A stretch of 64,000 nt of DNA from Azoarcus indigens (GTDB taxonomy: Bacteria > Pseudomonadota > Gammaproteobacteria > Burkholderiales > Rhodocyclaceae), in the NCBI RefSeq assembly GCF_004361735.1, contig NZ_SNVV01000014.1, positions 1-64,000 on the forward strand. The letters run 5' to 3'. Under the pieces are notes generated by a model. It searched no databases. It saw nothing but the letters and a program-made list of their open reading frames with translations, and was not told the origin of the DNA. The translations under genes and the position numbers were made by a program. Positions 28,416 to 38,540 of this stretch are shown here, piece after piece (within the stretch, counting starts at the first letter, position 1; each line of letters opens with the position of its first letter).

Positions 28416-29015
28416 ATGATAGGACGCCTCACCGGCACCCTGCTGGAAAAAAACCCGCCCCAGATCCTCGTAGACGCCGGCGGCGTCGGCTACGAACTGG
28501 AAGTGCCGATGAGCACCTTCTACGGCCTGCCCGCCACCGGCAGCCGCGTCAGCCTCCACACCCACCTCGCCATCCGCGAGGACGGCCACTTCCTCTACGG
28601 CTTCGCCAGCGAAGAAGAGCGCGCCGCCTTCCGCCAATTGCTCAAGGTCTCCGGCATTGGCGCGCGCACCGCGCTGGCGGTGTTGTCCGGCCTGTCGGTG
28701 AATGACCTCGCCCAAGCAGTGGCGCTGCAGGAAGCCGGCCGGCTGGTGAAAATTCCCGGCATTGGCAAGAAGACCGCCGAGCGCCTGCTGCTGGAACTGC
28801 GCGACAAGCTCGGCAAGGCCCTGCCGCAAGTCACCGGCGCCCGGCTGGCCGCTGCGGCCGGCGGCGCAGCAGATGCGAAGAGCGACGTCCTCAACGCCCT
28901 TCTTGCCCTCGGCTACAACGAGAAGGAAGCACTGGGCGCGATGAAGGGGCTGGCCGAGGATGTCGGTGTCTCCGATGGCATCCGCCAAGCGCTCAAGGCG
29001 CTGTCGAAAGCCTGA
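28416..29015 (+). CDS. ruvA: Holliday junction branch migration protein RuvA
   Basis: A 199-residue DNA-binding subunit of the RuvAB branch-migration complex. Domain I ([20 protein letters not shown]), the two helix-hairpin-helix motifs ([16 protein letters not shown] and [16 protein letters not shown]) and a C-terminal RuvB-contacting domain ([12 protein letters not shown]) are all present. It is followed 53 bp later by ruvB. ruvC is not in the window. Confidence 0.96.
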   Translation: MIGRLTGTLLEKNPPQILVDAGGVGYELEVPMSTFYGLPATGSRVSLHTHLAIREDGHFLYGFASEEERAAFRQLLKVSGIGARTALAVLSGLSVNDLAQAVALQEAGRLVKIPGIGKKTAERLLLELRDKLGKALPQVTGARLAAAAGGAADAKSDVLNALLALGYNEKEALGAMKGLAEDVGVSDGIRQALKALSKA

Positions 29016-29068
29016 ACAAATCGACAGTAGTCCGCACCGGGCAACACCGGAGCAGCTAAACTCCCGCC

Positions 29069-30124
29069 ATGATCGAAACCGACAAGCTCCGCGCCGCAGC
29101 CTCCGAGCGCCTGATCTCCCCCCAGCCCGCCGACCGCCAGGAAGACGCGGTGGAACGTGCGCTGCGCCCCAAGCGCCTGGCCGAATACGTCGGCCAGCAG
29201 AAGGTCCGTGAGCAGTTGGAGATCTTCATCCAGGCCGCCAAGAAGCGCGGCGAGGCACTGGACCATGTGTTGCTGTTCGGCCCGCCCGGCCTGGGCAAGA
29301 CCACGCTGGCCCACATCGTCGCCGCCGAGATGGGGGTGAACCTGCGTCAGACCTCCGGCCCGGTGCTGGAGCGCGCCGGCGACCTTGCCGCGCTGCTCAC
29401 CAACCTGGAGCCGCACGACGTCCTCTTCATCGACGAGATCCATCGCCTGTCGCCGGTGGTGGAGGAAATCCTCTACCCGGCACTGGAGGACTTCCAGATC
29501 GACATCATGATCGGCGAAGGCCCGGCTGCCCGCTCGGTGAAGCTGGACTTGCCGCCCTTCACCCTGGTCGGCGCCACCACCCGCGCCGGCATGCTCACCA
29601 ACCCGCTGCGCGACCGCTTCGGCATCGTCTCCCGGCTGGAGTTCTACACACCGGACGAGTTGGGCTTCATTGTCGGCCGCTCGGCGCGACTGCTGAACGT
29701 GGAGATCGACGACGCCGGCGCCCTGGAGATCGCCCGCCGCGCCCGCGGCACCCCCCGCATCGCCAACCGGCTGCTGCGCCGGGTGCGCGACTACGCCGAG
29801 GTGAAGGCCGGCGGCGACATCTCCGCCAAGGTGGCGGACGCCGCGCTGACCATGCTGGACGTGGATGCGCTCGGCCTGGACCTGATGGACCGCAAGCTGC
29901 TCTCCGCCATGCTGGAGAAATTCGGCGGCGGCCCGGTCGGCCTCGACAACATCGCCGCCGCGATCGGTGAATCCACCGACACCATCGAAGACGTCATCGA
30001 GCCCTACCTGATCCAGCAAGGCTACCTGCAGCGCACCCCGCGCGGCCGCATGGCTACCCACGCCATCTGGCAGCACTTCGGCCTCATGCCGCCGCGTGCA
30101 GGCGGAGACCTGTTCGAGCGCTGA
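29069..30124 (+). CDS. ruvB: Holliday junction branch migration ATPase RuvB
   Basis: A 351-residue AAA+ motor protein that drives branch migration with RuvA. Walker A is in [16 protein letters not shown], Walker B in [13 protein letters not shown], sensor 1 in LVGATTRAG and the C-terminal winged helix follows [17 protein letters not shown]. Length and motifs are normal. A small membrane-protein gene starts 6 bp after the stop. Confidence 0.97.
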   Translation: MIETDKLRAAASERLISPQPADRQEDAVERALRPKRLAEYVGQQKVREQLEIFIQAAKKRGEALDHVLLFGPPGLGKTTLAHIVAAEMGVNLRQTSGPVLERAGDLAALLTNLEPHDVLFIDEIHRLSPVVEEILYPALEDFQIDIMIGEGPAARSVKLDLPPFTLVGATTRAGMLTNPLRDRFGIVSRLEFYTPDELGFIVGRSARLLNVEIDDAGALEIARRARGTPRIANRLLRRVRDYAEVKAGGDISAKVADAALTMLDVDALGLDLMDRKLLSAMLEKFGGGPVGLDNIAAAIGESTDTIEDVIEPYLIQQGYLQRTPRGRMATHAIWQHFGLMPPRAGGDLFER

Positions 30125-30130
30125 GCCGGC

Positions 30131-30484
30131 ATGCGCTCCATTCAGGTCCTGATGCTGTGCCTGTGCGTGCTCGGCGGCCTCTACCTGCTAACCCAGGCCC
30201 CCAGCTTCTTCATGCCCGACCGCGGCAACCCGGCGCTAGGCCGGCTATTCGACCCGCTGTCCTCACGCCTGCTCGGCGCCGGCCTGCTCGCCGCCGGCTG
30301 GGCCGGCGTGGGCTACATGGGTAACTTCTACTACCGCGGCGAGCGCCGCCTGCCCGGACCGCGCGGGCAGAGGCAGCACTTCATCGCCATGGTGCTGGCG
30401 CTGGGGCTGATCGCCGCCGCATTCTCCAGCGCCGAGCCGGGCCCGGACCCAGACCGCCCGGCCGCGAGCCGGCCGCAGCGCTGA
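30131..30484 (+). CDS. Small membrane protein of unknown function
   Basis: A 117-residue protein with three hydrophobic segments: residues about 3-22 (a signal-anchor-like VLMLCLCVLGGLYLL), 50-65 and 85-100. The C-terminal tail is rich in proline and arginine. I do not recognise a family. It sits 6 bp after ruvB and converges on the RlmI-type gene with only 6 bp between the two stops, so it is probably the last gene of the ruvAB transcript. Confidence 0.6.
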   Translation: MRSIQVLMLCLCVLGGLYLLTQAPSFFMPDRGNPALGRLFDPLSSRLLGAGLLAAGWAGVGYMGNFYYRGERRLPGPRGQRQHFIAMVLALGLIAAAFSSAEPGPDPDRPAASRPQR

Positions 30485-30490
30485 GCGTGA

Positions 30491-31678
30491 TCAGTCGATC
30501 TGAAGCGCCAGCCCTTTCAGGTACTCACCCTCCGGCACCGACAGCCCGACGGGATGATCCGGTGCCGCCGACAAGCGCTGGATGATACGGGCGTCTACGC
30601 CGGCATCCACCGCCGCACCGGCGACGATCTTCTGGAACAACTCCAGCCCAATGCCGCCTGAGCAGGAATAGGTCATCAGGATGCCGCCGGGCGCCAGCAG
30701 GCGGAAACCCAGCAGGTTGATATCCTTGTAGGCCCGGGAAGCGCGGTCCGCATGCGCGGCGGAAGGTGCGAACTTGGGCGGGTCCAGCACGATCAGGCCG
30801 AACTTGCGCCCTTCGGCGCGCAAGGCACGCAGAGCCTGGAAAACATCGTCCTCGCGCCATTCGGCGCGATCCGCCGGCAACTGGGGGTTGAGCGCCAGAT
30901 TGCGCGCCGCGGTCGCCAGCGCCGGGCCGGAGGAGTCGATGGACAGCACGCTGCGCGCACCGCCAGCCAGCGCCTGCAGCGAGAAGCCGCCGGTGTAGCA
31001 GAAGCAGTTGAGCACATCGCGGTCCTTCGCGAAGCGGCCGGTCAGCCATCGGTTGTCGCGCTGATCGAGGTAGAAGCCGGTCTTGTGTCCGCCCACCACG
31101 TCCACCGCCATCCGCACGCCGTGCTCGGTGATCTGCAGATCTTCCGGCAACTCGCCGTACACGCAGCCCACCCTCGGCTCCAGCCCTTCCAGCCCACGCA
31201 CGTCGGAGTCCGAGCGCTCATAGACCACACTGCAGCCGGTGGCCTGCACCAGGCCAGCCACCAGTGCATCCCGCCATTTCTCACCACCGGCGCCGGTGAG
31301 TTGCAGGACCACGACCGGGCCGTAGCGGTCGGCGATCACACCGGGCAGCCCGTCAGACTCGCCGTGGATCAAACGCAGCCCATCATTGCCTTCAAGCAGG
31401 GGATGGCTGGCGCGCCGCGCCACCGAAGCCGCCACCCGGCGCTTGAAGAAGGCGTGATCGACGGTGGTATCTGCATCGAAGGTCCACATGCGGGCGCGGA
31501 TCTGGGATTCCGGCGACCATGCCGCCCGCCCCAGGAATTTGCCGTCATCGCTCAGCACTTCCACGGTATCTCCCGGACGCGCCCGGCCTTCGAGCCGGGC
31601 AACCGAGCCGGCGAAGATCCAGGGGTGACGACGCATCACGGAGCGTTCCTTGCCGGGAAGCAGAATCAGGCGGGCCAT
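30491..31678 (-). CDS. rlmI: Class I rRNA methyltransferase, RlmI-type (23S rRNA m5C1962)
   Basis: A 395-residue methyltransferase with an N-terminal PUA domain (ILLPGKERSVMRRHPWIF and later GDTVEVLSDDGKFLGRA), a central RlmI linker (GLPGVIADRYGPVVVLQL) and a Rossmann domain with VLNCFCYTGGFSLQALAGGA, VLDPPKFAPS and the catalytic-cysteine segment MTYSCSGGI. This layout fits RlmI, which methylates C1962 of 23S rRNA. It is read convergently with the ruvAB group. The symbol is by family; a relative with another target base is possible. Confidence 0.85.
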   Translation of the reverse strand: MARLILLPGKERSVMRRHPWIFAGSVARLEGRARPGDTVEVLSDDGKFLGRAAWSPESQIRARMWTFDADTTVDHAFFKRRVAASVARRASHPLLEGNDGLRLIHGESDGLPGVIADRYGPVVVLQLTGAGGEKWRDALVAGLVQATGCSVVYERSDSDVRGLEGLEPRVGCVYGELPEDLQITEHGVRMAVDVVGGHKTGFYLDQRDNRWLTGRFAKDRDVLNCFCYTGGFSLQALAGGARSVLSIDSSGPALATAARNLALNPQLPADRAEWREDDVFQALRALRAEGRKFGLIVLDPPKFAPSAAHADRASRAYKDINLLGFRLLAPGGILMTYSCSGGIGLELFQKIVAGAAVDAGVDARIIQRLSAAPDHPVGLSVPEGEYLKGLALQID

Positions 31679-31831
31679 GAGGGAAATCCACGAAAATGGC
31701 CGGCAAGTCTACCCGCAGTACCCTGAGGCGCCAATCCAGCAAAGAATCCACTGGCGACAAGGCCCTGGGGTACCCGCACAGGCTTTATCCGTCGCGGATA
31801 CCCCAATGGATGCGTGTAGTGGAGAATCGGG

Positions 31832-32335
31832 CTACTTGTCGATCAGGCGCCGGGCCCTGTCCGCCGTTGTCAGCAACTCGCTGAGTTGGCGCGTGCCCAG
31901 AATGGAACCAAAGTGGTTGATCGCCTCGGCTGTCACATAGAGGTGACCGTTGTGGCGCTTGCGGATCCAGCCCAACTCGATGAGACGCACGATCTTCCGT
32001 CTGACCGTCTCGCGCGGCAGCCCGGTCGCTGCGGCAATCGAGTATGCATTGCAAGGCTTCAAGGGGCAGAGATCGTCCGGGTCATCCAGCGTCTTGCGTG
32101 TGCCGGCGCCATTCTCGTAAGCGCCAATGTTATGCAGCGCAATCTCGCCCAGCAGAATAGGTAAGAGGATGTCGCGGTCGAAATCATCAAACCAGCGCCT
32201 GAGATTCCGGATCTCGTACCGGGCAAGCAGCAAAGCCACCTCCCGCTGCACACCTTGGCGCTCGAATGATGCTGCGCCTGGAGCGAGGACGCCTCCCTCG
32301 ACGCCTCCTCCCCTGGGGGTAATTCCAGTCGTCAT
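31832..32335 (-). CDS. Winged-helix DNA-binding protein, function unknown
   Basis: A protein of about 167 residues if the ATG at 32333-32335 is used; an in-frame start 26 codons upstream is possible. The N-terminal half is helical (VALLLARYEIRNLRRWFDDFDRDILLP). The C-terminal half is a winged helix-turn-helix with AYSIAAATGLPRETVRRKIVRLIELGWI and a wing RHNGHLYVTAEA. It looks like a MarR/Lrp-style regulator, but I cannot assign it. It stands alone between the RlmI-type gene and xerC, on the same strand as both. Confidence 0.65.
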   Translation of the reverse strand: MTTGITPRGGGVEGGVLAPGAASFERQGVQREVALLLARYEIRNLRRWFDDFDRDILLPILLGEIALHNIGAYENGAGTRKTLDDPDDLCPLKPCNAYSIAAATGLPRETVRRKIVRLIELGWIRKRHNGHLYVTAEAINHFGSILGTRQLSELLTTADRARRLIDK

Positions 32336-32489
32336 GGCTGCCCCGCTTTCGCCGCCCCATTTACTGGGGACGCGACACAGTCCGTTAGTAATTATTCTGC
32401 TTGCTGTCAGCATAGCCGAAGGCCTCTATACCCCCACATCCGTAAATACCCAAACTGGGGAAGGGATACGGAACAGAAGAGGCTGCCTT

Positions 32490-33410
32490 TTAACGCTTGC
32501 GCGCGCGGGGATGCGCAGCGTCGTACACCTGGGCGAGGTGCTGGAAATCGAGGTGGGTATACACCTGGGTACTGCGGATGCTGGCGTGGCCCAGCAGTTC
32601 CTGCACAGCACGCAGGTCCCCACTGGCCTGGAGCATGTGGCTGGCAAAGCTGTGGCGCAGCATATGAGGATGGACATGCACGCCCAAGCCAATCTGCTGA
32701 GCACGCTGGGCGAGACGGCTGCGGATGGCGGATGAAGTCATGCGCTTGCCGGTGCGCGTCACGAACAGCGCCCGCTCGTCGCCCACCGGCAAGCCGGAGC
32801 GCAGGGCCACCCAGGCGCGCAGCGCCTCAAGTGCCTTGCCGCCCACCGGGACCATGCGGGTCTTGCCACGCTTGCCGGTGACGGTGGCCATGCCTTCGTC
32901 CATATCCACACCCCGCCCCAGGTCCAGGCTGGCGAGTTCCGCCAGGCGCAGGCCGGAGGAGTAGAGCAATTCGAACATAGCGAGGTCGCGAACCTCCAGC
33001 ACGCTCTCGGCAACGGGGTCCAGCAAGGCCTGGGCTTGCTCCATCGACAGCGCGCGCGGCAGCAGCGAAGGCGAGCGCGGAGCCCGGATCCCGTCCACCG
33101 GGTTGCGCTCAAGTCCGCGATGCCGGGCGAACCAGCGATACAACCCTCGCCAGGCGGACAGCGCGCGGGCGATGGAGCGCCCGCCCAATCCTTCTCCATG
33201 CAGGCGGCCGACGAAGCGGCGGATGTCGTGAGAGGAAAGCTCCAGCGGCGACCGCCCGTCAGCGAGTTCGGCCAGCCGGAGCAGATCGCGACGATAGCCT
33301 TCCACCGTCAGCCGGGCGGCGCGGCGCTGGGTTGCCAGGTAGGCAAGGTAATCCTCCACCCAGATGGGCGGCGCGCTTTCCGCCTCGGCTGGATTCAGCC
33401 CAGTTCGCAC
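32490..33410 (-). CDS. xerC: Tyrosine recombinase XerC
   Basis: A 306-residue chromosome-dimer-resolution recombinase acting at dif with XerD. The N-terminal core-binding domain (WVEDYLAYLATQRRAARLTVEGYRRDL) is followed by the catalytic domain with Arg in YSSGLRLAEL, Lys in TGKRGKTRMVP, the His-x2-Arg box HMLRHSFASHML and the nucleophile Tyr in STQVYTHLDF. The start is a GTG at 33408-33410 that overlaps the stop of the DUF484 gene by 16 nt. dapF-DUF484-xerC is a conserved proteobacterial order. Confidence 0.95.
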   Translation of the reverse strand: MRTGLNPAEAESAPPIWVEDYLAYLATQRRAARLTVEGYRRDLLRLAELADGRSPLELSSHDIRRFVGRLHGEGLGGRSIARALSAWRGLYRWFARHRGLERNPVDGIRAPRSPSLLPRALSMEQAQALLDPVAESVLEVRDLAMFELLYSSGLRLAELASLDLGRGVDMDEGMATVTGKRGKTRMVPVGGKALEALRAWVALRSGLPVGDERALFVTRTGKRMTSSAIRSRLAQRAQQIGLGVHVHPHMLRHSFASHMLQASGDLRAVQELLGHASIRSTQVYTHLDFQHLAQVYDAAHPRARKR

Positions 33411-34048
33411 AGCAGCGCGGCAGCGGCGAGTTCGGCGATGCGGCCGAGGTAGAGCGTGCCCATTTCCGGATAGAAGCGCTCCATCTCCTCGCTGCCCAGC
33501 ACCAGCACGCCGAAGACTTGGGTCTGGCGGCGCAGCGGCATCAGCGCCAGGGAACGGATGTGCGGCGAGGCTTCGCCGAACCAGCCCACCGCCTCGATAT
33601 TGTCGGGCGCACCGCAGTAGGGACGGCGGAGGTCACCGACATAGAGCCGCACGCTTTCGCTCACCGACGCGAACTCCGCCTCCTCGCGGGCCAGCACGCT
33701 GTTCCAGATGCGCAGGGCGACGTGCGGAACGCTGAAGTCCTCCTGCAGGCTGGTATAGAGCGCATGCCGCACCGCCTCGTAGTTCTCGGCCGCCAGCAGG
33801 GCAACCGACAGGCGGTGCACTTTTTCGCTGATGTCGTCGTTCTCCTCGCCGAAGCGGATCAGTTCTGCCAGCTTGCCTTCCAGCAGGCGGATCTTGTCGC
33901 GCAGGGCATGGAGCTGGCGCTCCGCCAGCGAGATCGCCTGGCCGTCGTGCTGGGGATGGGGCACGGTGATCTGGGTAAAGAGTTCGCCGTGCTCCGAAAG
34001 AAAATCGGGGTGTTCACGGAGGTAACGGGCGACGTCGTCAGCATTCAT
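33395..34048 (-). CDS. DUF484 family protein
   Basis: A 217-residue GAF-like protein of the DUF484 family. It begins with ARYLREHPDFLSEHGELFTQITVPHP and continues with a coiled segment (QLHALRDKIRLLEGKLAELIRFGEEND) and a C-terminal GAF-type fold. The biochemical role is unknown; the gene is nearly always found between dapF and xerC, as here. xerC overlaps its 3' end by 16 nt. Confidence 0.92.
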   Translation of the reverse strand: MNADDVARYLREHPDFLSEHGELFTQITVPHPQHDGQAISLAERQLHALRDKIRLLEGKLAELIRFGEENDDISEKVHRLSVALLAAENYEAVRHALYTSLQEDFSVPHVALRIWNSVLAREEAEFASVSESVRLYVGDLRRPYCGAPDNIEAVGWFGEASPHIRSLALMPLRRQTQVFGVLVLGSEEMERFYPEMGTLYLGRIAELAAAALLCELG

Positions 34049-34100
34049 CGGGGGGCTCCAATCCAGTCGGAGCGGCGCTGCCGCCCCGTAAAAATGGGTT

Positions 34101-34934
34101 TCAGGCGAGTTCCATCTCGCCTTCGAATACGGTGACCGCGGGGCCGGTCATCAGCACCGGCGTTTCCGGGCCGCTCCAGGCGATCTCCAGTTCGCCACCG
34201 CGGGTTTCGACCCGCACCGGCGACACCAGCAGGCCGCGCAGGATGCCGGCGACCACCGCCGCGCAGGCACCGGTACCGCAGGCCAGGGTCTCTCCGGCGC
34301 CGCGCTCGAATACCCGCAGGCGCACATGGCCTTCATCCACCACTTGCATGAAGCCGGCGTTCACCCGTGCCGGGAAGCGGGCATGCTTTTCGATCAGCGC
34401 GCCCTGCGCCTGCACCGGCGCCATCTCCACGTCGGCCACCACCTGCACCGCATGTGGGTTGCCCATGGAGACCGCGGTGATCGCCACCGTCTCGCCGGCG
34501 ACGTCCAGCGGCTGCACCACTGCGTCCGAGTCGGAAACGAAGGGAATCTGCGCCGGCTGCAGCCGCGGCACGCCCATGTCCACCGTCACCAGGCCGTCCG
34601 GCCGCAGGCGCGGGGCGATGAGACCACTGCGGGTCTCAACGCGGATCTCGTCCTTGTCGGTCAGCGCCTTCTCATGCACGAAGCGGACGAAGCAGCGCGC
34701 GCCGTTGCCGCACTGCTCCACCTCGCCGCCATCGGCGTTGAAGATGCGGTAGCGGAAATCGACGTCCGGCTGCGTGGGCTGCTCCACCACCAGCAACTGG
34801 TCGCAGCCCACGCCGAAATGCCGATCGGCGATGACCCGCACCCGTTCGGGGGTCAGATCCACCGTCTCACGGGTGGCATCGATGACGACGAAATCGTTGC
34901 CGAGACCGTGCATCTTGGTGAAACGCAAACGCAT
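34101..34934 (-). CDS. dapF: Diaminopimelate epimerase
   Basis: A 277-residue PLP-independent racemase that makes meso-diaminopimelate for lysine and peptidoglycan. The ATG at 34932-34934 gives [19 protein letters not shown], the exact family N-terminus. The two catalytic cysteines are in [14 protein letters not shown] and [16 protein letters not shown] longer in-frame extension upstream is rejected. It diverges from the small membrane protein gene at 35032 and is followed 52 bp later by the DUF484 gene. Confidence 0.96.
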   Translation of the reverse strand: MRLRFTKMHGLGNDFVVIDATRETVDLTPERVRVIADRHFGVGCDQLLVVEQPTQPDVDFRYRIFNADGGEVEQCGNGARCFVRFVHEKALTDKDEIRVETRSGLIAPRLRPDGLVTVDMGVPRLQPAQIPFVSDSDAVVQPLDVAGETVAITAVSMGNPHAVQVVADVEMAPVQAQGALIEKHARFPARVNAGFMQVVDEGHVRLRVFERGAGETLACGTGACAAVVAGILRGLLVSPVRVETRGGELEIAWSGPETPVLMTGPAVTVFEGEMELA

Positions 34935-35031
34935 GGGGGAAAGCTCCTGGAGGGATGGGGCGGAGAACGGCCGATTCTCGCCCAGCGGCCGACTATCGTC
35001 CACCGCGGGCCAGGTGGGAGAATGCCGCGCC

Positions 35032-35268
35032 ATGGATACCCGCCCCGCACTCATTCCCCTCTCCGCCTGGCTGCTCGGCATCCCCGGTCTGCTCTGCCTG
35101 CTGGCGGGATTCGCCCTGCTGGTCGGGGATTTCTCGGCTTCGCATCCCATACTCGCGGAGGCCGGCACTGCACTGGCGCTGATCGTGTCGGCGGTGGCCC
35201 TGCTCGGCAGCGCCGCCTTTCCAGTCGTGCTCGCGCGCCTTGCCCGGCAGGACGAAAAGAGGGACTAG
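35032..35268 (+). CDS. Small two-helix membrane protein
   Basis: A 78-residue protein with two hydrophobic segments (about residues 10-32, [23 protein letters not shown], here cut for length, and 45-67) and a basic C-terminus. I do not recognise a family. It begins at an ATG 98 bp upstream of the divergent dapF start and ends 29 bp from the convergent acyltransferase gene. Codon usage matches neighbouring genes, but the short length leaves the call uncertain. Confidence 0.45.
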   Translation: MDTRPALIPLSAWLLGIPGLLCLLAGFALLVGDFSASHPILAEAGTALALIVSAVALLGSAAFPVVLARLARQDEKRD

Positions 35269-35296
35269 GCCCGCGCCGCCAGGCTGCTCTGGGGAC

Positions 35297-36172
35297 TCAA
35301 TAGAGCTTGGGCTCGCCCGGCGGACGCGTCTTGAAGCGGCGGTGCACCCAGTAATACTGCTCGGGCATGGACTTCACCGCGCCTTCCAGCCAGCGGTTCA
35401 TGCGCAGGGTATCGGCCTCCACATCCGCGGTCGGAAAATCCGCCCACGCCTCGCCGATCTCGACGTCGTAGCCGCTGCCGTCGCGCCGCACATGGGCGGT
35501 ACAGGGCATCACCACCGCACCGGCGAGGCGGGCAAGGCGCGACAAACCTGTGATGGTCGCCGCCGGCACGCCGAAGAAAGGCACGAAGATGGCGTCCTTG
35601 CGGCCGTAATCCATGTCCGGCAGGTAGAAGAAGGGACGGCCGGCGCGCATCGCCTTCACCGTGCTGCGCACGCCGTCCTGGCGCGATAGCAGCATCTGGT
35701 CGTTGAAGCGGCTGCGGCCGTGGTAGAGCCAGCGATCCAGCACCTTGTTCTTCTGGTGGGCATACATGCTGACGAAGTCGCCTTCCATGGCCAGCCGGGT
35801 GCCGGCGATGTCCAGGCCGACGAAGTGCGGCGCCAGCAGGATCACCGCCTGGCCTTCGGCCTTTGCCGCCGTCACCCGTTCCAGGCCGGTGAGCCGGATC
35901 AGGCGCCGCAGTCGCGCCTCGCTCGCCCACCAGCTCAGGCCACGCTCCAGCAGGCTGCGGCCCAGCATGCGGAAATGCCGGCGCAGCAGACGGTTGCGCG
36001 CATGGGCCTCCATTTCCGGAAAGCACAGCCGCAGATTGATCGCCGCCACCCGGCGACGCGGCAGGGCGAAGACGTAGATGAGCAAGCCCAGCGCTTCGCC
36101 CACGCGGGCGAGGACCGGCAACGGCAGCCAGTGGAGCAGCCAGAACAGGGCAACGCCCAGGCGGGTCATCAT
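35297..36172 (-). CDS. Lysophospholipid/lipid A acyltransferase family protein, copy 1
   Basis: A 291-residue HtrB/LpxL-like acyltransferase. It has an N-terminal membrane anchor (LGVALFWLLHWLPLPVL), the catalytic HX4D motif in LLAPHFVGLD and the downstream MYAHQKNKVLDRWLYHGR and FFYLPDMDYG segments. It should add a secondary acyl chain to lipid A or a related lipid at the inner membrane. The ATG at 36172 overlaps the stop of the upstream paralog by 4 nt. The pair sits just upstream of metK in the opposite direction, a common betaproteobacterial arrangement. Confidence 0.87.
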   Translation of the reverse strand: MMTRLGVALFWLLHWLPLPVLARVGEALGLLIYVFALPRRRVAAINLRLCFPEMEAHARNRLLRRHFRMLGRSLLERGLSWWASEARLRRLIRLTGLERVTAAKAEGQAVILLAPHFVGLDIAGTRLAMEGDFVSMYAHQKNKVLDRWLYHGRSRFNDQMLLSRQDGVRSTVKAMRAGRPFFYLPDMDYGRKDAIFVPFFGVPAATITGLSRLARLAGAVVMPCTAHVRRDGSGYDVEIGEAWADFPTADVEADTLRMNRWLEGAVKSMPEQYYWVHRRFKTRPPGEPKLY

Positions 36173-37044
36173 GCGTGCGCATCCTCGGCCGCTTGATCGG
36201 CCGCCTTGCCTGCCTTCGGCTTCTTGTAGCGGTGATAGCCCCACAGGTATTGCTCCGGGCAACGCAGGATAACGCGCTCGATGTCGCGGTTGATGGCCGC
36301 GCAGCGTGCCGCCAGATCACCCTCCATCGCCTCCTGCGGGGGAGCCACATGCAGCGAGTAGCCCTGCCCGCGCGGCAGGCGTTCGGCCCAGATGTAGAAC
36401 ATGCGCACGTTTTTCACTTCGGCCAGGCGGGCCGCCAGCGTCATCGTCCACGCCGGGCGGCCAAAGAACGGCGCCCAGATCCCTTCACCCAGGGCCGGCA
36501 CCTGGTCCGGCAGCATGCCCACCGCCTCGCTCGCCCGCAGCGTTTTCACCAGCTTCCGCACGCCGGAGAGGTCGGCCGGCGCGGTGCGCATGTCGCCCCG
36601 ATTGCGGCCGTATTCCATCAGCGGCCGCAGCGCAGCCTTGCGCGGCGGCCGGTAGAGCACGGTGATGGGGGCATGGGCAGCGCAGTAGAGCGCAGTGATC
36701 TCGAAGCAGCCCAGGTGGGGCGTCATGAAGAGGATGCCAGCGCCTTCACTGCGCGCTTGGTCGGCCAACTCCCAGCCTTCGGCACGGACGATCTTGCCCA
36801 GCACCTCCTCCACCGGACGCAACCAGAGCCAGGGCACCTCCAGCGCCTGTCGCCCTGCTTCCGCCACCGCGCGGCGGCGCAGCGCCGGATCGTCGCGGCC
36901 AAGGGCCAGCGTCAGGTTGTCCTTCAGCCGCCGGCGGTAGCCGCTGTCGAAAAAATAGATCAACCAGCCGGCCAGCCCGCCCACGGCGTGCAGCCAGCTC
37001 AGCGGCAGGCGGGAGAGAAAGCGGAACAGCGGGGCAAGAAACAT
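36169..37044 (-). CDS. Lysophospholipid/lipid A acyltransferase family protein, copy 2
   Basis: A 291-residue paralog of the neighbouring acyltransferase. Its catalytic box is HX4E (MTPHLGCFE) rather than HX4D, and GMLPDQVPALGEGIWAPFFG follows. The N-terminus is a membrane anchor starting MFLAPLFRFLSRLPLSW; I use the ATG at 37044 rather than a start 11 codons upstream. It diverges from metK, and its own promoter must lie within or overlap the 37045-37110 region. The two paralogs probably place different secondary acyl chains. Confidence 0.87.
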   Translation of the reverse strand: MFLAPLFRFLSRLPLSWLHAVGGLAGWLIYFFDSGYRRRLKDNLTLALGRDDPALRRRAVAEAGRQALEVPWLWLRPVEEVLGKIVRAEGWELADQARSEGAGILFMTPHLGCFEITALYCAAHAPITVLYRPPRKAALRPLMEYGRNRGDMRTAPADLSGVRKLVKTLRASEAVGMLPDQVPALGEGIWAPFFGRPAWTMTLAARLAEVKNVRMFYIWAERLPRGQGYSLHVAPPQEAMEGDLAARCAAINRDIERVILRCPEQYLWGYHRYKKPKAGKAADQAAEDAHA

Positions 37045-37087
37045 GAAGAATGGCCGGCAGCCACCGGGCTGGTACAAGGCGACTGAT

Positions 37088-37115
37088 TTGACCGGTCGGG
37101 ACGAAAGTCTATAAT
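37088..37115 (+). promoter_or_regulatory. Strong sigma-70 promoter for metK
   Basis: TTGACC at 37088-37093 and a perfect TATAAT at 37110-37115 are separated by 16 bp. Transcription would start around 37121-37123, leaving a leader of about 163 nt before the metK start codon. Confidence 0.8.
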
Positions 37116-37121
37116 TATCCC

Positions 37122-37210
37122 TTAGCCGCCGAGTTAATTCGACAACTTGCAGGGCGGCCGTCGCTTTCCTCCCACAGGAACCGACCCAGAAATACTGCTA
37201 AAGCGTCGCC
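37122..37210 (+). promoter_or_regulatory. Structured metK leader, SAM-II-like riboswitch candidate
   Basis: The RNA can form an H-type pseudoknot like that of SAM-II riboswitches. P1 pairs 37125-37130 (GCCGCC) with 37153-37158 (GGCGGC). The P1 loop reads GAGTTAATTCGAC...TTGCAG. GCAG at 37149-37152 can pair with CTGC at 37195-37198, and CGAC at 37140-37143 with GTCG at 37205-37208. The 3' segment AGAAATACTGCTAAAG recalls the conserved SAM-II tail with GCUAAA. Unlike the compact SAM-II form, the loop between P1 and the tail holds an extra hairpin at 37160-37185 (GTCG/CGAC and TTCC/GGAA). Likeness was judged from memory of the consensus. Confidence 0.55.
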
Positions 37211-37219
37211 TGCTCGGCG

Positions 37220-37269
37220 AAATCCCCGGAGCTGGCCACGACGCCAACCACCGGGGATTTTTGTTTTTT
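37220..37269 (+). terminator. Intrinsic terminator in the metK leader (attenuator)
   Basis: A 10-bp stem pairs 37220-37229 with 37251-37260 (AAATCCCCGG/CCGGGGATTT). The loop contains a nested TGGC/GCCA stem, and TTGTTTTTT follows. It ends 16 bp before the metK start codon, so read-through must be controlled. A 7-nt match between 37127-37133 and 37213-37219 overlaps P1 of the proposed aptamer and touches the terminator, offering an alternative fold. Confidence 0.8.
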
Positions 37270-37285
37270 GAGCAAGGAGCCGAAC

Positions 37286-38452
<1,167 letters not shown>

Positions 38453-38459
38453 GCCGCCC

Positions 38460-38494
38460 GCCCTGCCGGCGCCCTCGCAAGGCGCCGGCAGGGC
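38460..38494 (+). terminator. Hairpin terminator after metK
   Basis: A perfect 14-bp GC-rich stem pairs 38460-38473 with 38481-38494 around a 7-nt loop, starting 7 bp after the metK stop. There is no U-tract, so this may be a Rho-assisted or mRNA-stabilising hairpin rather than a classic intrinsic terminator. Confidence 0.65.
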
Positions 38495-38540
38495 AGCCTC
38501 CATCGCAGGCCAAGACACGGACCGAGCCATGGACCGCTTG

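Noticed and set aside
37122-37210. metK leader considered as a SAM-I (S-box) riboswitch
   Set aside because: The S-box core motifs and four-way junction are absent; the pseudoknot arrangement is closer to SAM-II.
37268-37285. TTG at 37268 as the metK start
   Set aside because: It would place the AAGGAG ribosome-binding site inside the coding region and begin within the terminator U-tract.
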